In this document: positions 54,809 through 63,926 of the stretch, one piece after another
How the letters are laid out: every line of letters starts with the position of its first letter
Numbering within the stretch: the stretch's first letter is position 1
Source of the DNA: Limnobacter litoralis
Lineage (GTDB): Bacteria; Pseudomonadota; Gammaproteobacteria; Burkholderiales; Burkholderiaceae_B
Direction: 5' to 3'
Assembly (NCBI RefSeq): GCF_030160455.1
Contig: NZ_BSOJ01000009.1
Location: 1-64,000, forward strand
Length of the DNA: 64,000 bases
Made by a program: the position numbers and the translations under genes
Notes under the pieces: model-generated
What the model was told of the DNA's origin: nothing
Databases searched by the model: none
The model's input: the letters and a program-made list of their open reading frames with translations, nothing else

Positions 54809-56626
54809 CTAGTTTAACTGAGCAGCTGGCCGTATCAGGCTGTCATAGGTCTTTTCGGCCGCCTCGTCAATGAACTGCAGTGACGCGAGTTTGGCATACA
54901 GGCCATTTTGAGCCACAAGGGACTTGTGGGTGCCTGTTTCCACAATTTCGCCCTCATTCATGACCACGATTCGGTCTGCTGCCATGACTGTGGCCAGCCG
55001 ATGCGCAATGATCAAGGTCGTTCTTCCGTGCCTGGATCGTTCAATCGCTGTTTGAACAAGACGTTCGCTCTCTGCGTCCAGGCTGGCGGTGGCTTCGTCC
55101 AGCAGCAAGAGACTGGCATTGCGCAGAATGGCCCGCGCAATGGATACCCTCTGTCGTTCGCCACCGCTTAAACGCACGCCTTTTTCACCCACTTCAGTTT
55201 GAATGCCGTCCGGGAGACGATTGACAAACGTAGTGGCTGCGGCGTCGTCCAGTGCCTTCAGTACGTCGGAATCGCTGGCTGCAGGATTGCCATATCGAAT
55301 GTTGTCACCCAGTGAGCCCGAGAACACCACGGCTTCCTGAGACACGTAAGCACAGCGGGCACGCCATTGATCAACATGGAGGCTTTGCAAGGCTTGGTTT
55401 TCGATCAGAATTTCGCCTGAGGTAAGGTCATACCAACGCAGAAGCAGGTTAAACAGCGTCGATTTGCCAGCGCCTGATGGCCCTACGATGGCGACAGTTT
55501 CGCCTCGGGGGATCTTCAGACTGAAGTTCTTGAGAATTGTCCGGTCTGGCGCAGAGGGATAACGGAACTCCACATTTTTGAATTCTATCTCGAAGCCGCC
55601 GACGGCCTGTGGGGGCGCATCGCCAGTGCGTCGCAGCGTGGTGTTGAGGTTCAGCAGTTCTATCAGTCGCTCAGCCGCGCCCGCAGCGCGCTGAAATTCA
55701 CCCAGTACCTCTGACAGAGCGGCAAAGCCGCCGCCCACGAAGGCCGCGTACATGACGAACTGGGCGAGTTCACCGCTGCTCATGACACCCTTGGCCACGT
55801 CGTTGGCGCCCATCCACAACACCACAATAAGCCCTGCGAATGCCAACCCGATGGCGACAAACATCAGGCCCGAACGATTGACGGTTCTGCGCTTTGCGGC
55901 AGCGTAGGTCAGTTCGCTGGCCATGGAAAATTTTTCCGCCTGCCGGTGTTCCTGATTGAAGGCCTGAACGATGGTGATGTTGTTCAGCACTTCCTGTGCG
56001 ATTGCGCTGCTGTCGGCCAGTTTGTCCTGGCTGGTGCGCGAAAGTGAGCGAACCCGGCGGGCCAGAATAATGACAGGCACCAGCACAACAACCACAAGCA
56101 CCAATACTGCACTCGACAATTTCGGGCTGGTCAGTATCAACATGATCAATCCACCGATCGTGGTCAAACCATTTCGCAGTGCAAACGACATGCTGCTGCC
56201 AATCAGGGTTTGTATCAGTGTTGTGTCTGCGGTCAGTCTTGACAGAACTTCGCCGACCTTCAGGCTTTCAAAAAATTCGGGCCTTTGAACCAGCAGGTGG
56301 GAATAGACGCGGGTTCGTAGATCGGTGGACACCCGTTCGCCCAGTGTGGTCACCAGGTAGTATCGTGTTGCACTGGCCGCAGCGAGCGTGAACACCAGCA
56401 GCAGAAGTACACCAAATGCCGCGTTTAAGCCGTCCATCTTTTGACCAGACAAATACCCGCTGTCAATCAGGCGTCGGAACATCAACGGCAAACTGAGCGA
56501 CATGGCCGAGCCTACCAGTAGGGCCAAAAGTGCACTGAAGGCCCACCCTTTGTGTGGCGTCAGAAGGCTGCTTAATGTGGTGCGTAGTGATCGGTAAGGT
56601 TTGTCTGTTTTCATGTGGGTGATCAC
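54809..56626 (-). CDS. MsbA-like ABC exporter (fused membrane and ATPase domains)
   Basis: 605-residue half-transporter. Six TM helices (about 25-325) precede an ATPase domain with Walker A GPSGAGKSTLF, signature LSGGERQR, Walker B LLLLDEATASLD and the H-loop IAHRL. The family includes MsbA and the heme/lipid or peptide exporters; substrate not determinable. The GTG at 56626 overlaps the AttH-like stop (GTGA), favouring coupled translation. The ATG at 56614 is the alternative. Confidence 0.9.
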   Translation of the reverse strand: MITHMKTDKPYRSLRTTLSSLLTPHKGWAFSALLALLVGSAMSLSLPLMFRRLIDSGYLSGQKMDGLNAAFGVLLLLVFTLAAASATRYYLVTTLGERVSTDLRTRVYSHLLVQRPEFFESLKVGEVLSRLTADTTLIQTLIGSSMSFALRNGLTTIGGLIMLILTSPKLSSAVLVLVVVVLVPVIILARRVRSLSRTSQDKLADSSAIAQEVLNNITIVQAFNQEHRQAEKFSMASELTYAAAKRRTVNRSGLMFVAIGLAFAGLIVVLWMGANDVAKGVMSSGELAQFVMYAAFVGGGFAALSEVLGEFQRAAGAAERLIELLNLNTTLRRTGDAPPQAVGGFEIEFKNVEFRYPSAPDRTILKNFSLKIPRGETVAIVGPSGAGKSTLFNLLLRWYDLTSGEILIENQALQSLHVDQWRARCAYVSQEAVVFSGSLGDNIRYGNPAASDSDVLKALDDAAATTFVNRLPDGIQTEVGEKGVRLSGGERQRVSIARAILRNASLLLLDEATASLDAESERLVQTAIERSRHGRTTLIIAHRLATVMAADRIVVMNEGEIVETGTHKSLVAQNGLYAKLASLQFIDEAAEKTYDSLIRPAAQLN

Positions 56627-57735
56627 AAAGTCATGGGGCGGTCGTAACCGGTCATTTCAAGATATCCCTTGCCCCACGCACTGTTGGCGGAAGGGCCTGT
56701 TACTTGAACTGCACCCTCCCAGTACTGGTTTCCGGTACTTCCCCGCGCGTCCAGTTCCTGATCAGCAAAGAGTGGAATAAGCGTGTAAGTTTCGTCATCG
56801 AGGTGCAAGGCTTGCGACACGGGGTATCGAATGCCAGTGTGTGGTGAAAGCCATTGCTGCAGCGTTTCGAATTTCACCTGATTGTACACGTGCACATGGC
56901 CAGCGTTGTCGCGCTGTGCGGCGTACTTCCAGATGACGGGGTCATTGGGGTTTTTGGGTCGAATCCGGAAAGCCATGATGGATTGCCCGGCGTTACCCTG
57001 TAAGCCCACCCAGTCCCAGCCCGCCGCGTTTGGGCTGAGCACCGTGCTGGACCATTCGTGATCCATCCAGAAGCTGCCCGTGACGGCATGGCGTTTGCCG
57101 TCCCACTCCAGGGTGCCTTCGACCTGAAGGTGCGGCAGGGTGATGTAATAGCTGCTCTCGGACAGTGTTGGTCCTTTCTGGGAAAAGCCATTCAAGCCCT
57201 GAAACCACGGAGGCTGGGTTTGTTTGGCTTTCCACTGCACCGTAAAGTCATTGGTTTGAATGTTGCATAGCCAGCTTTCACCCTGTTCTGATTGCAAGGT
57301 CCAATCGCCAAGGCGCAGTTCAAGCGCTTTTTTACCGCCACGGATGTAGTCGTTGACATAGCCTGCTCTGGACACTTTTTGCGCATGCATGAGGCGCTTT
57401 TTGGAAGGCAAGGAAACAGCAGCATGGCCGATGATCAGTTGATCAGGATTAAACCGACTGGGATTCCTCAGGTCTACTTCAGGTGCATTTCTGAAAAATG
57501 TCACCTGCATGCCAAAAGGTTCTGGCAACGTAGGGCTGGTAAACCACCCTGTGAAATACCACCATTCATTTTTGTAGTCTGGGTGAGGACCGCAATCCGC
57601 CGGCAGCACAGGCAGGCGCAACGGTGTTGGGTGATCGTATTGACGCATCAGCGCGTTTGACGCAGGCCAGACAGAAACAGAGCCAGTTGCCAGAGCACTG
57701 CCGCAAAGCCATTGAATCCATTCACGCCGATTCAT
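56623..57735 (-). CDS. AttH/CrtC-like lipocalin-fold protein, ABC-transporter partner
   Basis: 370-residue exported protein of the lipocalin-like AttH/hydroxyneurosporene-synthase family. The N terminus NRREWIQWLCGSALATG looks like a twin-arginine signal peptide. Family motifs are NEWWYFTGWFTS and FWMDHEWSSTVL. AttH proteins accompany AttEFG/LolCDE-like ABC transporters in lipid or lipoprotein transport. The ATG at 57735 overlaps the permease stop (ATGA), so a longer frame is rejected. Carotenoid hydratase function is unlikely without carotenoid genes. Confidence 0.88.
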   Translation of the reverse strand: MNRREWIQWLCGSALATGSVSVWPASNALMRQYDHPTPLRLPVLPADCGPHPDYKNEWWYFTGWFTSPTLPEPFGMQVTFFRNAPEVDLRNPSRFNPDQLIIGHAAVSLPSKKRLMHAQKVSRAGYVNDYIRGGKKALELRLGDWTLQSEQGESWLCNIQTNDFTVQWKAKQTQPPWFQGLNGFSQKGPTLSESSYYITLPHLQVEGTLEWDGKRHAVTGSFWMDHEWSSTVLSPNAAGWDWVGLQGNAGQSIMAFRIRPKNPNDPVIWKYAAQRDNAGHVHVYNQVKFETLQQWLSPHTGIRYPVSQALHLDDETYTLIPLFADQELDARGSTGNQYWEGAVQVTGPSANSAWGKGYLEMTGYDRPMTL

Positions 57736-60257
57736 GACCAATCCTCTTTCAATTGTCCGATCACTTGTTTGCCCAGGGCGTGTTGAATGGACAGGGCCGC
57801 CGTGAGACAGGACACGGCAATTAACCCTGTGCACATGACGCCCAGGTCCCGCCAGGGCGTATACCACTCCATACTCCAGTGAAATGACTGCGGATTGACG
57901 ACAAACACCAGGATCCAGGCAAAGGCCAGGCCGATCAATAGCCCAAGGCCACACGCCAGGCTGGAGGCCAGCAAGCCCTCTCGCAAAAGCAGGCCCAGCA
58001 TCGTGGTTTTCTGTGCGCCGATGGCCGACAGCAACGCAAATTCCCGCTTTCTTTGAAGGCCCATGGCCGAAAAGGCGGTGGCAACACCAAACAGGCCAAT
58101 CACCAGCGCTGCCACCTCCAGCAGATAGGTGACTGCAAAGCTTTTGTCAAAAATCGCAAGACTGATCCGTCGGATTTCATCCGGTTGGGAGAATGACACC
58201 GGGGTCTCGTCCAAGTGTTGGCTTGCCAGCGTCTCAAGCTGCTTGCGCAAGTCGGCAACGGACACTCCGGGTTTGGGCCACAGGGCAGCCTGAGTGTGTG
58301 GCAGGTCGAGTCCAAGTTTTTCAAGAGACTGCTGTGAAACCACAATGGCACCGTGCTGACGCGCATAGTCACGCCAGATTCCCATGACCTTCACCTGCAA
58401 GGCGTGGCCGTTGTCCAGCTTCAGTGTGAATTCGTCGTTCAACTGCTTTCCGTAAATGTCGGCCACAGGTTCGCTCACCCACGCAGGCACCGATCCCGGT
58501 GAAGGATCTGACTGTGCATGAGGCCCAATCAAGGGAAGGCGGTTTTCGGCCAATTGGGCCGTCAAGGGCCTTGAAATCAATTCGACCGCAGGTCGAGCCG
58601 GGTCGATGGACAAATGCGTTTGACCCAAAAATTCAACCTTGCCCAAGAGACTGGAATTCCGGATTTCGGCTTGCAGCTTTGGCGGTATCTGTTCCACTTC
58701 AGGGTGCTCGGTTTTCAGGTACAAAGGAGCTGGTAAAACCTGATTCAGCCAGTTGTCCAGCGATTGTCTGAAGCTGTAGATCATGACATGCATGGACACC
58801 ACAAGGGCAAAACTTGCGACGACACCAGCCAGACCCACTGCCAGAAGATTGGGGGTGCTGGCCAGTCGATTCACAGACATTTGCCACATGGACCTGACTT
58901 GCTGACGCGGACGCATGATCCATCTGACCGCAGGCCCTATCAAGAGGATGCCCCCAAACAGTCCGAATGCAACGGCGAGATAGCCACCCACTGGAATATT
59001 GCCAACGGCCGGGATGAGCAGGCAGGGCAATGCAAGGATCAACAGCGCAATGGCGGGTACATGGGCCCTGTTTGCAAATTGCAGGCCAGATTCTTCAGAC
59101 CCGGTTCTGAGCCGTCGGTTGAGTGACAGAGCCCGAGCCTGACTGGCAGGCAGCAGGGCCCCCAGCATGGCGGTAAGCAGCCCGAAAGCGGCATACATCA
59201 GCGCTGCCGCTCCATTGAATTCGAGGCTTGAGCGGTTTGAAGCAAAATAGCCTGCGCCCAGATCAGCGCCCAGGTGGCTTACCACTGCGCTGGCCAGACT
59301 GAATCCGAGGGCGACACCGCCCAGGCTACCGAGCACACCAATGCAGGCAGCTTCGGCCAGAATTTGGCGACGCAGCGTGCTTTGTTTCATGCCGATGGCG
59401 CCCAGCAGTGCCCATTGCCTGGCGCGTTGGGCGACTGAAAGCATTTGGGTCGAAAAGCTTAGAAAGCCGCCTGTCAGCAAAGCAACCATGGCAAGGATGG
59501 ACAGATTGGCCCTGTAGGCCTGAGAGATGCTGGCGCCCTGAGCAGTTTGCTCGCTGACCGTTTCGAAATGACCAAAACCCGAAAATTCAGGGCCATACTT
59601 TGCGCGGAATTGATCAACACTGATTCCATCTCGTAGTTTGATGTCAATTCTGGACAACAAGCCGATTTGCCCAAATTGCCACTGCACTGCTGCAATGTCA
59701 CTGACTGCAAGCGTCTGGCCAGTGCCTGCTGCCGGTACGCTGCCCTCGACTCGCCACACTTCATTTTTGCCGTTGTGCGAAGTCTGCAGTGTAATTGGCG
59801 CTACTTTGCCCAGTTTGTTGGCAAGCGCCGGGCTTAACATGACTGAACGGCTGCCTAAAAAGGCCGTTTGCGAGGTGTTGTCATTCGGATGCCCGATCAA
59901 ATTGGGTGTCACAAGCGCTGCGCGAAAGACATCCAGACCGATCCATTCGATGGGGTCTTTGAGCCCGTTAATTTTGACAGTTGCTTGAACAACAGGCGAA
60001 GCAACGCGCACATCGGGATTGTCGTCCAGTCGATCCAGTGCGGCCTCTGGCACTGTTTTGCTGAATGGCAACAGTTGCAAGTCCGCTTGCCCCGACAGGG
60101 TTCGAATACCGGCTTCAAACTGCTGCAGCGCCTGATGGTGAATCAAATGCACGGCATAGCCCAGCCCAACGCCAACAGCGATAGACAACAGCGTGACCAG
60201 CCATTTGACCGGCTGGTCTTTCAGTGCGCCCCAAAACAGCGTGAGTGTCAGTTTCAC
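57732..60257 (-). CDS. FtsX-family ABC transporter permease, duplicated
   Basis: 841-residue inner membrane protein with two FtsX domains. One TM helix near the N terminus (about 15-37), a large periplasmic domain, TM helices at about 255-400, several central TM segments (about 410-500), a second periplasmic domain, and a last TM set (about 705-830). The double-size permease with a LolD-like ATPase and AttH partner is the AttFG/YbbP-type arrangement, thought to export or extract lipids or lipoproteins from the outer leaflet. ATGA overlaps join it to both neighbours. Confidence 0.9.
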   Translation of the reverse strand: MKLTLTLFWGALKDQPVKWLVTLLSIAVGVGLGYAVHLIHHQALQQFEAGIRTLSGQADLQLLPFSKTVPEAALDRLDDNPDVRVASPVVQATVKINGLKDPIEWIGLDVFRAALVTPNLIGHPNDNTSQTAFLGSRSVMLSPALANKLGKVAPITLQTSHNGKNEVWRVEGSVPAAGTGQTLAVSDIAAVQWQFGQIGLLSRIDIKLRDGISVDQFRAKYGPEFSGFGHFETVSEQTAQGASISQAYRANLSILAMVALLTGGFLSFSTQMLSVAQRARQWALLGAIGMKQSTLRRQILAEAACIGVLGSLGGVALGFSLASAVVSHLGADLGAGYFASNRSSLEFNGAAALMYAAFGLLTAMLGALLPASQARALSLNRRLRTGSEESGLQFANRAHVPAIALLILALPCLLIPAVGNIPVGGYLAVAFGLFGGILLIGPAVRWIMRPRQQVRSMWQMSVNRLASTPNLLAVGLAGVVASFALVVSMHVMIYSFRQSLDNWLNQVLPAPLYLKTEHPEVEQIPPKLQAEIRNSSLLGKVEFLGQTHLSIDPARPAVELISRPLTAQLAENRLPLIGPHAQSDPSPGSVPAWVSEPVADIYGKQLNDEFTLKLDNGHALQVKVMGIWRDYARQHGAIVVSQQSLEKLGLDLPHTQAALWPKPGVSVADLRKQLETLASQHLDETPVSFSQPDEIRRISLAIFDKSFAVTYLLEVAALVIGLFGVATAFSAMGLQRKREFALLSAIGAQKTTMLGLLLREGLLASSLACGLGLLIGLAFAWILVFVVNPQSFHWSMEWYTPWRDLGVMCTGLIAVSCLTAALSIQHALGKQVIGQLKEDWS

Positions 60258-60919
60258 GTCAAAGACCCGTGCGCCAGATTGAGTTGTTGGTCCAGTTGCA
60301 GGGCAATGTGCTGTGAATGAGTCACCAGAACGAGCGCAGCACGCGCTTGCTGGCAGCTTTCCAACAACACTTCAAGCGCAATCTCGGCGTTTTTTTCATC
60401 CAGATTGCCGGTAGGCTCGTCGGCCAGCACAATGGGTGGCTTCATGACCAAGGCCCTCGCGATTGCAACACGTTGTTGCTCTCCGCCAGACAGCTCACCC
60501 GGTTTTCTATGGCCTTTGTCGGGCAAACCCACTTGTTCCAGAAGATGGGCAGCCCAGCCGTGGTCCACTTTCTGCCCGGCCAGTAAAAGCGGCAACTCCA
60601 CGTTCTGCTGAGCATTCAGGTGGGGCATCAGGTAATAGGCTTGAAACACCAGGCCAATGTTGTGCAGCCGACGCATTGCCAAGACGTCGTCGCTCATGGT
60701 TTGAAGGTTCTGACCCAACCAAAGCACTTCACCTTGGTCGGGTCTTTCAAGCCCTGCCATCAAATGGAGCAATGTGGATTTTCCGCTGCCCGATTCACCA
60801 AGAATGGCAACACTTTCTCGAGGGCCAATTGAGAAGTCAAGCCCCGTGAAGAGCCTGACCCCGCCAAGCGATTTGCTTGTGTTGTGTAGAGCAAGAAGGT
60901 TTTCAGAGACTGAATTCAC
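60254..60919 (-). CDS. LolD-like ABC transporter ATP-binding protein
   Basis: 221-residue ATPase of the MacB/LolD class. Walker A GESGSGKSTLLHLMAG, signature LSGGEQQRVAIARAL and Walker B IVLADEPTGNLD are intact. The H-loop is VTHSQHIA. It drives the adjacent FtsX-type permease, with a 4-bp overlap, and leads the LolD-FtsX-AttH-MsbA unit. It starts 33 bp behind fabI. Confidence 0.94.
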   Translation of the reverse strand: MNSVSENLLALHNTSKSLGGVRLFTGLDFSIGPRESVAILGESGSGKSTLLHLMAGLERPDQGEVLWLGQNLQTMSDDVLAMRRLHNIGLVFQAYYLMPHLNAQQNVELPLLLAGQKVDHGWAAHLLEQVGLPDKGHRKPGELSGGEQQRVAIARALVMKPPIVLADEPTGNLDEKNAEIALEVLLESCQQARAALVLVTHSQHIALQLDQQLNLAHGSLT

Positions 60920-60952
60920 CAGGTACCGCCTGAAGGTGAAAGTAAGACAGCC

Positions 60953-61738
60953 TTATTCTGCCATACCACCCACGACCGTGCTGTAACCGGCGTCCACATA
61001 AGTGATTTCAGCCGTCACGCCTCGCGCAAGATCGCTCAGCATGAAAGCGGCCACGTTGCCCACATCCTCAATGGTGATGTTTCGGCGCAGTGGTGCTGCG
61101 TCGGCCACTGCATGCAGAATTTTGCTGAAGCCTTTAATTCCACTGGCTGCCAGGGTTTTGATGGGGCCGGCAGAAATGCCGTTGACCCGAATGCCTTTGG
61201 GGCCCAGTGATTCAGCCAGATAACGCACGGAGGCTTCCAAAGAGGCTTTGGCAAGGCCCATGGTGTTGTAATTCGGAACCATGCGCACCGCACCCAGGTA
61301 GCTTAAGGTCAGCAGTGCACCCTCGCGACCTTGCATCATGGGGTAGGCGGCTTTGGCCAGTGCCGGGAAGCTGTAGGCTGAGATGTCGTGCGCGATGGCA
61401 AACGCCTCGCGCGACAAGCCTTCCAGGAAGTCACCTGCGATGGCCTCGCGCGGGGCAAAGCCTATGGCGTGCACCAGCCCGTCCAGCCCATCCCATTGTT
61501 TGCCCAGCTCGGAAAACAGGTTTTCGATCTGGCTGTCTTCGGCCACATCAAGCGGAAACACCAACTTGGACCCGAATTCAGCCGCCATGTCGGTCACACG
61601 ATCCAGAAAACGGTCGTTTTGATAGGTGAAAGCCAGTTCTGCGCCTTGGCTGTGGCAGGCCTTGGCAATGCCATAGGCGATCGACCGGTTTGACAACAAG
61701 CCGGTGATCAATATTTTTTTACCTTGCAGGAATCCCAA
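60953..61738 (-). CDS. fabI: Enoyl-ACP reductase [NADH]
   Basis: 261-residue enzyme of the last step of fatty acid elongation, target of triclosan. Signatures are [40 protein letters not shown] with the catalytic Tyr and Lys, and [17 protein letters not shown]. The start is a TTG at 61738 with GGGAG 8 bp upstream. TATAAT at 61784-61789 (complement) is a possible -10. It lies between the agt-like gene and the ABC transporter genes. Confidence 0.97.
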   Translation of the reverse strand: MGFLQGKKILITGLLSNRSIAYGIAKACHSQGAELAFTYQNDRFLDRVTDMAAEFGSKLVFPLDVAEDSQIENLFSELGKQWDGLDGLVHAIGFAPREAIAGDFLEGLSREAFAIAHDISAYSFPALAKAAYPMMQGREGALLTLSYLGAVRMVPNYNTMGLAKASLEASVRYLAESLGPKGIRVNGISAGPIKTLAASGIKGFSKILHAVADAAPLRRNITIEDVGNVAAFMLSDLARGVTAEITYVDAGYSTVVGGMAE

Positions 61739-61760
61739 TTTTTATGCTCCCGAGTTGAAA

Positions 61761-61789
61761 GACTGTTTTCGTAACAGTCGCCCATTATA
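61761..61789 (-). promoter_or_regulatory. fabI -10 element and perfect hairpin between agt and fabI
   Basis: The minus strand reads TATAAT (complement of 61784-61789) and, just after, GACTGTT-ACGAA-AACAGTC (61779-61761), a 7-bp perfect stem followed by TTTC. The hairpin may terminate the agt transcript or act as an operator or leader structure for fabI. No good -35 is seen. Confidence 0.5.
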
Positions 61790-61800
61790 GGCATTTTGCA

Positions 61801-62937
61801 TCAGGAGCGATTTGAGAGTGCCTTGGGTTGTGGCATTTGCTTGACCGCCCAGGCCTGTTGGCTGCGAATGGCCAGATACGAGGTGAACTGGCGCGCGCAG
61901 TTGTCCCAGGTGAACTGGCTTGCATACTGCCGGGGTACGCTGCGATCAATTTTCAGCGCCGCGAGTGCAGCCCTTTGCAGGTCGGTGTGAAGTACACCCG
62001 CGCCTGATCCGCCGATGACATCCAGCGGGCCCGTCACCGGAAAGGCTGCTACTGGGCAGCCACACGCCATGGCCTCTAGCAGCACCAAACCAAAGGTGTC
62101 GGTCAGGCTCGGAAACACAAAGACGTCGGCAGTGCGGTAAAGCTCGGACAGCGCTGCGTGTTTCAGCATGCCGAACCAGCGCACGCCTGGAAATTTTTTC
62201 TCAAGCGCCTTGCGCGCAGGGCCATCGCCGGCCACCCATTTTTCGCCTGGCAAATTCAGGCTCAAAAATGCCTCCAGGTTTTTTTCCACGGCCACTCTGC
62301 CTGCATACAGGAAGACAGGCCGGGTCACCAAGGTATTGTTCAGTTGGCGAATCAGCTCCAGTTGTTGCTGATCACACGCGGTCAACGCCGCTGGCGCGTG
62401 GGCCATTGAGTAGGCTGCCTTTGATGGGGCCGGGTTGAAGCACTGGGTGTCAACACCGCGTTGCCAAAGCACGCAGTTGGACAATCCACGGCTTTGCAGT
62501 GTGGCAATCATGCTGGGCGTGGGCACCATGACGGCCTTGGCGGGCTTGTGGAACCAGCGAAGTAGCCGAGCCGTCCAATTGACGGGGAGGCCAAATCGCG
62601 CCTTGACGTATTCCGGAAACTGGGTGTGGTAGGCCGTCGTGAAGGGAATGGACTTGGCCCGAACCAGCAATCGTGTTGCTAACCCGATTGGCCCCTCAGT
62701 CACGATATGCACCGCGTCTGGATTGAAGCCTTTCAATGCACGCATCACTTCTTTCCATGGCCACAGCGCCAACCGTATTTCAGGGTAAGTGGGGCAGGGC
62801 ACCGTCTTGAAAAGACCAGGGTGAATGACTTGCACTTCATGCCCCTGATCGGCAAGCTTTTGGGTCAATTGGGTCAGGGTTTGAACCACGCCGTTGACCT
62901 GCGGGGCCCAGGCGTCTGTTGCGATCAGGATTTTCAT
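61801..62937 (-). CDS. agt: GT4 glycosyltransferase, Agt-like (diacylglycerol glycosyltransferase)
   Basis: 378-residue glycosyltransferase of the GT4, GT-B fold. The N terminus ILIATDAWAPQVNGVVQTL and the donor-site motif FPSLTDTFGLVLLEAMACGCPV (split over its E/D-x7-E core) are typical of the SQD2/Agt group. The ATG at 62937 overlaps the metallophosphoesterase stop (ATGA). Pairing with a PlcP-like gene is what is known for Agt, which glycosylates diacylglycerol under phosphate starvation in marine and rhizobial bacteria. A Pho box lies before the pair. The sugar donor is unknown; a cell-envelope mannosyltransferase is the alternative. Confidence 0.75.
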   Translation of the reverse strand: MKILIATDAWAPQVNGVVQTLTQLTQKLADQGHEVQVIHPGLFKTVPCPTYPEIRLALWPWKEVMRALKGFNPDAVHIVTEGPIGLATRLLVRAKSIPFTTAYHTQFPEYVKARFGLPVNWTARLLRWFHKPAKAVMVPTPSMIATLQSRGLSNCVLWQRGVDTQCFNPAPSKAAYSMAHAPAALTACDQQQLELIRQLNNTLVTRPVFLYAGRVAVEKNLEAFLSLNLPGEKWVAGDGPARKALEKKFPGVRWFGMLKHAALSELYRTADVFVFPSLTDTFGLVLLEAMACGCPVAAFPVTGPLDVIGGSGAGVLHTDLQRAALAALKIDRSVPRQYASQFTWDNCARQFTSYLAIRSQQAWAVKQMPQPKALSNRS

Positions 62938-63857
62938 GCGTGCGAGTCCTCTTTTTGGTCGCTCAATTCGACGGCTTTGCGCTTTTTGACGCGATCTGAG
63001 TCCCGGTAAGGCCAATGGACGATCGAAAGATCTCCCTGAGGGCTTTCGACCAGTGCGGTCAGACTTTCAACCCAGTCCCCATCGTTGCAGTAGGTCAGGC
63101 CCTCGACTTCCTTGATTTCAGCCTTGTGAATGTGTCCGCACACCACGCCGTCATAGCCACGCTGACGCGCCTCTGCGATCAGGATGTGTTCGAACTCCAG
63201 GATGAAATTGACCGCGTTTTTGACCTGGTGTTTCAAGTACTGGCTTAAAGACCAATAGGGGTAGCCAAGCTTGATGCGAATGTTGTTGACCAAGCGGTTC
63301 AGTGTGAGTGCGAAGTTGTAAAGCGTGTCGCCGAGGTAAGCCAGCCATTTGGCGTACCGCACCACTTGGTCAAATTCATCGCCATGCAGCACCCAAAGGC
63401 GTTTGCCTTTGACTGTGACGTGCACGGTGTCATGCAGAATCGGGATTTCACCGAAGGTCATGCCGCAAAACTGACGTGCTGCCTCGTCGTGATTGCCCGG
63501 AATAAAGACCACATGTGTGCCTTTTCGGGCTTTTCTGAGCAGCTTTTGAATCACGTCGTTGTGGCTTTGTGGCCAGAACCAGCCTTTCCGAAGTTGCCAC
63601 CCGTCGATGATGTCGCCCACCAGATAGATGGTGTCGGCTTCGTGGTGGCGAAGAAAACTGAGCAGAGCGTCAGCCTGACAGCCCGGCGTGCCAAGGTGGA
63701 TGTCGGATAACCAGATTGTGCGGTGAACCGATTTGGGCAGACCCGTGGGAGGTTCTGACAAATGGTCAGTGGTGTCGTCGAACGCGAGGGTGGCAGTGGC
63801 CTGCCTGGTCAGGTTCTGGAGCGTGTCTTTTTTCATGAATGAAGTAATGGCTTTCAT
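62934..63857 (-). CDS. plcP: PlcP-like metallophosphoesterase (UDP-2,3-diacylglucosamine diphosphatase superfamily)
   Basis: 307-residue calcineurin-type metallophosphoesterase. Metal motifs are SDIHLGTPG, GDIIDGW, PGNHDEA, HGDEFDQV and GHIHKAE, a complete set. LpxH-like annotation is common for this family, but LpxH is shorter, and the pairing with a GT4 gene and a Pho box fits PlcP, which removes phospholipid headgroups to give diacylglycerol when phosphate is low. The ATG at 63857 is chosen over one at 63836. Direct evidence of substrate is lacking. Confidence 0.78.
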   Translation of the reverse strand: MKAITSFMKKDTLQNLTRQATATLAFDDTTDHLSEPPTGLPKSVHRTIWLSDIHLGTPGCQADALLSFLRHHEADTIYLVGDIIDGWQLRKGWFWPQSHNDVIQKLLRKARKGTHVVFIPGNHDEAARQFCGMTFGEIPILHDTVHVTVKGKRLWVLHGDEFDQVVRYAKWLAYLGDTLYNFALTLNRLVNNIRIKLGYPYWSLSQYLKHQVKNAVNFILEFEHILIAEARQRGYDGVVCGHIHKAEIKEVEGLTYCNDGDWVESLTALVESPQGDLSIVHWPYRDSDRVKKRKAVELSDQKEDSHA

Positions 63858-63892
63858 GAAAACTCATTGGACACCCTCTATTTGACCCCCTC

Positions 63893-63921
63893 GTGACAAA
63901 TTGATGACGTTAATGTGACAA
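63893..63921 (-). promoter_or_regulatory. Pho box: three direct repeats with 11-bp period
   Basis: On the minus strand TTGTCAC-ATTA-ACGTCAT-CAAT-TTGTCAC: three heptamers of the PhoB type (consensus CTGTCAT) with A/T-rich 4-bp spacers. The box ends 36 bp before the plcP-like start, and ATTTGA (63880-63885, TCAAAT on the minus strand) is a candidate -10. The spacing and orientation fit PhoB activation. Confidence 0.75.
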
Positions 63922-63926
63922 GGTGC

